A program made the position numbers and the translations under genes. Of a stretch of 64,000 bases of DNA, positions 60,508 through 64,000 are shown in pieces (position 1 is the stretch's first letter; every line of letters starts with the position of its first letter). The notes under the pieces were generated by a model. The model saw nothing but the letters and a program-made list of their open reading frames with translations, was not told where the DNA came from and ran no database searches. Source of the DNA: Lachnospiraceae bacterium A2 (GTDB taxonomy: Bacteria > Bacillota > Clostridia > Lachnospirales > Lachnospiraceae); NCBI GenBank assembly GCA_000403315.2, contig KE159636.1, forward strand, positions 2,243,800 through 2,307,799. Reading direction: 5' to 3'.

Positions 60508-61443
60508 ATGGCTATTACAGCAGCAATGGTAAAAGAGTTAAGGGAAATGACCGGTGCAGGCATGATGGACTGCAAAAAAGCCCTGAATGAAACAAACGGC
60601 GATATGGATGCCGCTGTAGAATTTTTAAGGAAAAATGGACAGGCAAAGGCGGAGAAAAAGGCAGGCAGGATTGCAGCAGAAGGCCTTTGTACTGTTGTAG
60701 TGAAAGATGACAGGACAGCAGCTGTAGTGGAAGTGAATTCTGAAACAGACTTTGTTGCAAAGAATGACACATTCAAAGCTTTTGTGGATGCAGTTGCAGC
60801 ACAGGCAGTAGATTCTGACGCAGCAGATTTGGATGCATTTATGGCAGAAGCTTGGAAAGAAGATTCCAGCAAGACCGTGAAAGATGCTTTGGTAGAAAAG
60901 ATTGCAGTAATCGGCGAGAACCTGAATATCCGCAGGTTTGAGAAAGTGACTGCAGAGAATGGATGCGTAGTTTCTTATATCCATGGCGGCGGAAGGATTG
61001 GCGTTATCGTAGAAGCAGAAACTTCCGTTGTAAATGATACCGTAAAAGAAGCGCTGACAAACCTTGCAATGCAGATTGCAGCTCTTTCCCCAAAATATGT
61101 TTCCAGGAGTGAAATTAGCGAAGAATATATTGCACATGAGAAGGAAATCCTTCTGGCACAGATTATGAATGATCCGAAGGAATCTCAGAAGCCAGAGAAA
61201 GTAATTAATGGCATGATTGAAGGCCGTGTGAATAAAGAGCTGAAAGAAATCTGCCTGGTAGATCAGGTATATGTGAAGGCAGAAGATGGCAAGCAGTCTG
61301 TTGCAAAATATTTAGAGGCTGTTTCTAAAGAAGTAGGAGCAGATGTTTCGGTTAAGAGATTTGTCCGCTTTGAAACTGGAGAGGGTCTGGAAAAGAAACA
61401 GGAGGACTTTGCGGCTGAGGTTGCAGCGCAGATGGGCATGTAG
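60508..61443 (+). CDS. tsf: Elongation factor Ts
   Basis: A 311-residue guanine nucleotide exchange factor for EF-Tu. The N-terminal UBA-like part contains VKELREMTGAGMMDCKKALNE; the EF-Tu contact TDFVAKND lies in SETDFVAKNDTF. ATG 60508 follows GGAGGG; a longer in-frame extension to 60433 does not resemble EF-Ts. A strong terminator follows. Confidence 0.97.
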   Translation: MAITAAMVKELREMTGAGMMDCKKALNETNGDMDAAVEFLRKNGQAKAEKKAGRIAAEGLCTVVVKDDRTAAVVEVNSETDFVAKNDTFKAFVDAVAAQAVDSDAADLDAFMAEAWKEDSSKTVKDALVEKIAVIGENLNIRRFEKVTAENGCVVSYIHGGGRIGVIVEAETSVVNDTVKEALTNLAMQIAALSPKYVSRSEISEEYIAHEKEILLAQIMNDPKESQKPEKVINGMIEGRVNKELKEICLVDQVYVKAEDGKQSVAKYLEAVSKEVGADVSVKRFVRFETGEGLEKKQEDFAAEVAAQMGM

Positions 61444-61480
61444 GCGAAGTTTGCATTTGAAATAACTGTATAAAAATTAT

Positions 61481-61543
61481 AAGGCTCCGAATGCCTTGTA
61501 ATCACGCATTTTCAAGTGATTATGAGGGATTCGGAGCCTTTTT
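61481..61543 (+). terminator. rpsB-tsf operon terminator
   Basis: AAGGCTCCGAAT (61481-61492) pairs perfectly with ATTCGGAGCCTT (61529-61540), followed by a T run to 61543. An inner AATCAC/GTGATT hairpin lies in the loop. It marks the right end of the recognisable chromosomal core. Confidence 0.85.
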
Positions 61544-61612
61544 CTATTCAAAAAAAGGTCAAGATGGAAATACCGTCTTTTACCGTTAAAAACCGTCTAA
61601 AATCACTTCAAA

Positions 61613-61679
61613 TTGAGTATTACTCAACAGCTTTGTTGAGTAAATTGGATACTCACAATCTTCGGCGAAGTTTACTCAA
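61613..61679. promoter_or_regulatory. Cluster of TTGAGTA half-sites
   Basis: TTGAGTA or its complement TACTCAA occurs at 61613-61619, 61621-61627, 61636-61642 and 61673-61679, with a variant TACTCAC at 61650-61656. The first two form a palindrome around TT; the second and third form a 10-bp stem with a 4-base loop. This looks like an operator or iteron array 70-135 bases before the first gene of the element. No other gene is seen in 61444-61748. Confidence 0.5.
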
Positions 61680-61748
61680 TTATCGTAATCCCTTAAAACT
61701 CATTTTCTCAAATCCTTCATAATATTAAAAAATTTAAGGAGATTAATT

Positions 61749-62216
61749 ATGGCAAATACAGCGTTAGGAGCAGAAAAAGAGAAAGCGATTATTTTTATCA
61801 GTGATGCACATGAAAAATTCTACTACGAAAAATTGAAAGAGGTCAGGTATCAGGACGTGTACCACAAAGCGCTTGTATATTGTCTTGGTATCAGCGATGA
61901 CACAAGAAGAAATATCAACAGCATTTATAACTTTAAGACAGGCTGTGTAAAAACGGAGTGCCTGCATGAAGGCTGGCAGACCAGCGGGAGCTTAAAAGTA
62001 GTCAGGATGGCGTTTAACCTTTACTGCAATGGTACGCCGAGTGTCCTTGACTATGATGATGCGGAGGAACAGGTGGACGAGTGCAGACGGTACACAGTGG
62101 AAGAACTGTTCTGCTGTGCCTATGCGCCTTATTTTTGGCAGGCGGTACAGATTCGTTATCCGGAATATGTAACATATAACCACAACTTGTACGCCATGCT
62201 TGGAGGACGGGATTGA
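61749..62216 (+). CDS. DUF6075 family protein of conjugative elements
   Basis: A 155-residue protein with the conserved pieces AHEKFYYEKLKEVRYQDVYHKALVYCLGI, YNFKTGCVKTECLHEGWQTSGS and VRMAFNLYCNG, matching DUF6075, a family found almost only on conjugative elements of Clostridia. Function unknown. TTAAGGAG precedes ATG 61749. It overlaps the next gene by one base. Confidence 0.8.
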   Translation: MANTALGAEKEKAIIFISDAHEKFYYEKLKEVRYQDVYHKALVYCLGISDDTRRNINSIYNFKTGCVKTECLHEGWQTSGSLKVVRMAFNLYCNGTPSVLDYDDAEEQVDECRRYTVEELFCCAYAPYFWQAVQIRYPEYVTYNHNLYAMLGGRD

Positions 62217-62392
62217 TGTTAAAAGTCAGGCTTATGGGAACGAAGAACGATATTAAGTGGTTCGGGAAGATTTTACAGCGTAACCCGAAAATCGAGGTGA
62301 CGGAGTTTTCCGATATGTTCCCAAACAAAGGGACAAAGAAATATTACAGGACTTATGTGGAAGTCAGGAAAAGCAACGTAAAAGAAAATTAG
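62216..62392 (+). CDS. DUF3970 family small protein
   Basis: A 58-residue protein (MLKVRLMGTKNDIKWFGKIL, then EFSDMFPNKGTKKYYRTYVEV) that fits DUF3970, a short family carried by Tn916/Tn1549-type elements beside parA. Its ATG overlaps the upstream stop (TGATG), so translation is coupled. Role unknown. Confidence 0.8.
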   Translation: MLKVRLMGTKNDIKWFGKILQRNPKIEVTEFSDMFPNKGTKKYYRTYVEVRKSNVKEN

Positions 62393-62413
62393 TAGAAGCA
62401 AAGGAGAATCATC

Positions 62414-63199
62414 ATGTGTAAAATAATCGCAATCGCAAACCAGAAAGGCGGTGTGGGCAAGACCACCACCACAAGCAATTTAGGAATCGGGCTGGCAAAA
62501 CAGGGAAAGAAAGTGCTTCTGATTGATGCGGACGCACAGGGCAGTCTGACCGCAAGTTTAGGCTTTACAGAGCCGGACAGTCTGGAAATCACGCTTGCAA
62601 CCATTATGGGGAACTTAATCAATGACGGGGAAGTAGAGCCGGGGGAAGGTATCCTCCACCATGAGGAAGGGATAGACTTAATGCCGGGGAACATTGAGCT
62701 TTCCGGTCTGGAGGTTTCCCTTGTGAATGTGATGAGCCGGGAAACGGTACTCCGGTCATACATAGAGATTGTCCGGGAGAGTTACGATTATATTTTAATT
62801 GATTGTATGCCTTCTCTCGGCATGATTACCATAAACGCCTTTGCCTGCGCCGACAGTATCCTGATACCTGTACAGGCGGCATACCTGCCCGTCAAAGGCT
62901 TGCAGCAGCTTATTAAGACGGTGGGAAAGGTAAAGCGGCAGATTAACCCGAAGCTGGAGATTGAAGGGATCCTGCTTACAATGGTGGACAGCCGGACGAA
63001 CTACGCAAAGGACATCAGCGCCATGCTGAAGGAAGCCTATGGAAGCCGGGTGAGGATATTTGCCAATGTCATTCCCATTTCCGTCCGGGCGGCGGAGATT
63101 TCAGCGGAGGGCATCAGCATTTATAAGCATGATCCAAAGGGGAAAGTGGCGTCAGCTTACGATTCTCTGACAAAGGAGGTGCTTGCAGATGGGCAGTAA
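62414..63199 (+). CDS. parA: ParA/Soj family partition ATPase
   Basis: A 261-residue ATPase with deviant Walker A KGGVGKTT (11-18), DADAQGSLTASLG, and the A-prime/B motif IDCMPSLGMITINA. It has no N-terminal DNA-binding extension, so it is the small type Ib or Soj-like class. With the downstream parB it probably segregates or stabilises the element when it is excised and circular. AAAGGAG precedes ATG 62414. Confidence 0.93.
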   Translation: MCKIIAIANQKGGVGKTTTTSNLGIGLAKQGKKVLLIDADAQGSLTASLGFTEPDSLEITLATIMGNLINDGEVEPGEGILHHEEGIDLMPGNIELSGLEVSLVNVMSRETVLRSYIEIVRESYDYILIDCMPSLGMITINAFACADSILIPVQAAYLPVKGLQQLIKTVGKVKRQINPKLEIEGILLTMVDSRTNYAKDISAMLKEAYGSRVRIFANVIPISVRAAEISAEGISIYKHDPKGKVASAYDSLTKEVLADGQ

Positions 63200-64000
63200 C
63201 GCAAAACCAAGAAGCGCATCAAAGGTTGCTCTGGAAAGTTTTGATGATTTGTTCGGTGGAAATACCGCACAGGAAAATGGGATAGAGCAGATTATCAATG
63301 CGCCACTGGCAGAGCTTTACACGTTCAAAGACCACCCGTTCCGGGTGGAGGACGATGAGAAGATGGAGGAAACAACCGAGAGTATCCGCCAGTATGGGGT
63401 GCTTGTGCCGGGGATTGCAAGACCGAGGGCGGGTGGAGGCTATGAAATCATAGCCGGACACCGCCGCAGGCGTGGCTCGGAGCTTGCCGGAAAGACGGAA
63501 ATGCCTGTGGTTGTCCGCAATTACACCGATGATGAAGCCACAATTATCATGGTGGATTCCAATATCCAGAGAGAGGACATCTTGCCAAGCGAAAAGGCGA
63601 GAGCCTACAAGATGAAATACGAAGCCATGAAGCATCAGGGGAAGAAGTCAGGGAAGAACACCCTTGATGAAGTAGGCGAAGCCGCCGGGGAGAACGCAAA
63701 AAAGGTTCAGCGGTATATCTGGCTCTCCCGGCTGTCTGACGGACTACTTGCTATGGTGGATAATAAAAAGCTCGGATTCTCACAGGGCGTGGATATTTCC
63801 TTTCTGGCGGAAGAAGCGCAGCAGTGGGTACAGGTTACTATTGAGGAAAAGGGCTGTAACGTCAGCATGGTGCAGTCGGCAAAAATCAAGGAATACGGCA
63901 AGACAGGGGAGCTTACCCTTGCGATGGTGCGCCTGATACTGACGGAGGAAAAGCCGAAGGAACGGAAAGTGACACTGAAAGCGGATAAAATCAGCGAATA
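63189..64000 (+). CDS. parB: ParB/Spo0J-like partition protein, 3' end cut by window
   Basis: The frame from ATG 63189 is open to the window end (270 codons seen). It overlaps the parA end by 11 bases. The N-terminal ParB/sulfiredoxin-fold CTPase domain contains IRQYGVLVPGIARPR, YEIIAGHRRRRGSELAG and DSNIQREDILPSEKARAYKMKYEA; a helix-turn-helix region follows (LDEVGEAAGENAKKVQRYIWLSRL). It should bind a parS-like site on the element. The C-terminal dimerisation part is outside the window. Confidence 0.9.
   Translation, partial: MGSNAKPRSASKVALESFDDLFGGNTAQENGIEQIINAPLAELYTFKDHPFRVEDDEKMEETTESIRQYGVLVPGIARPRAGGGYEIIAGHRRRRGSELAGKTEMPVVVRNYTDDEATIIMVDSNIQREDILPSEKARAYKMKYEAMKHQGKKSGKNTLDEVGEAAGENAKKVQRYIWLSRLSDGLLAMVDNKKLGFSQGVDISFLAEEAQQWVQVTIEEKGCNVSMVQSAKIKEYGKTGELTLAMVRLILTEEKPKERKVTLKADKISE

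Larger units (their letters stand above)
61544..64000 (+). mobile_element. Left part of a probable integrative conjugative element
   Basis: Downstream of the tsf terminator the gene content changes to DUF6075, DUF3970, parA and parB, an order found at the maintenance end of Tn916/Tn1549-like conjugative elements in Clostridia. No integrase, relaxase or att site is inside the window, so the left boundary is only placed between the terminator and the first gene. The element continues past the right edge. Confidence 0.6.

Noticed and set aside
61516..61722. A 68-codon frame after tsf
   Set aside because: It begins inside the terminator hairpin, has no ribosome site and runs through the TTGAGTA repeat region.

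Overview
The window looks like a chromosome segment from a motile, spore-forming anaerobic Clostridia, most likely a gut Lachnospiraceae. The family was inferred from gene content, not from a database search. Supporting features are FabK-type fatty acid synthesis, an intact sporulation sigma factor SigK, CodY, a complete Gram-positive fla/che operon with FliY, CheC, CheD and FliA/SigD, moderate GC content, strong GGAGG ribosome sites and several TTG/GTG starts. The right edge enters a conjugative element of the Tn916/Tn1549 type.

Layout. 1-2.8 kb: the 3' part of a UvrD-like helicase gene, a block of abutting hairpins, then a DUF1292 gene and an HD-GYP cyclic-di-GMP phosphodiesterase on the minus strand. 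3.0-12.5 kb: a fatty acid synthesis operon (acpP, fabK, fabD, fabG, fabF, accB, fabZ, accC, a fused accD-accA gene, and a second FabK-like flavoprotein) behind a strong promoter that carries a TTTGA-N3-TCAAA palindrome like a FabT operator. 12.5-15.9 kb: a GH13 glycogen-debranching-like protein that has lost two of its three catalytic carboxylates, overlapped by a TraX-like membrane protein and followed by a DUF5662 protein. 15.9-17.3 kb: a nested palindromic repeat, a small DUF4250 gene (minus strand) and sigK. 17.4-23.1 kb: comM, dprA, topA and codY.

23.4-58.8 kb: one long flagellar and chemotaxis operon, flgB-flgC-fliE-fliF-fliG-fliH-fliI-fliJ-ylxF-fliK-flgD-(TIGR02530)-flgE-flbD-motA-motB-fliL-fliM-fliY-cheY-fliO-fliP-fliQ-fliR-flhB-flhA-flhF-flhG-ycgR/PilZ-cheB-cheA-cheW-cheC-cheD-(small membrane protein)-fliA-DUF342-(small protein)-SwrB-like-(MltG LysM-like). 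No cheR, fliS, fliD or flagellin gene lies in the window. 59.2-61.5 kb: rpsB and tsf, separated by an unusually long repeat-filled spacer. The order dprA-topA-codY-flgB...sigD-(swrB position)-rpsB-tsf matches the order known from Bacillus subtilis, so this is an ancient arrangement with later additions (motAB, PilZ, DUF342, small unknown genes).

61.5-64 kb: DUF6075, DUF3970, parA and a parB cut by the window end, the partition/maintenance end of an integrative conjugative element that starts just after the tsf terminator.

The genes fit together as follows. Fatty acid synthesis feeds the membrane. HD-GYP and PilZ proteins link cyclic-di-GMP to motility. FliA and CodY probably connect motility to growth state. 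The least explained material is the set of palindromic, MITE-like repeats (at about 1.1, 15.9, 24.3, 58.9 and 60.2 kb), the GH13 pseudoenzyme, and the small unknown genes at the 3' end of the flagellar operon.
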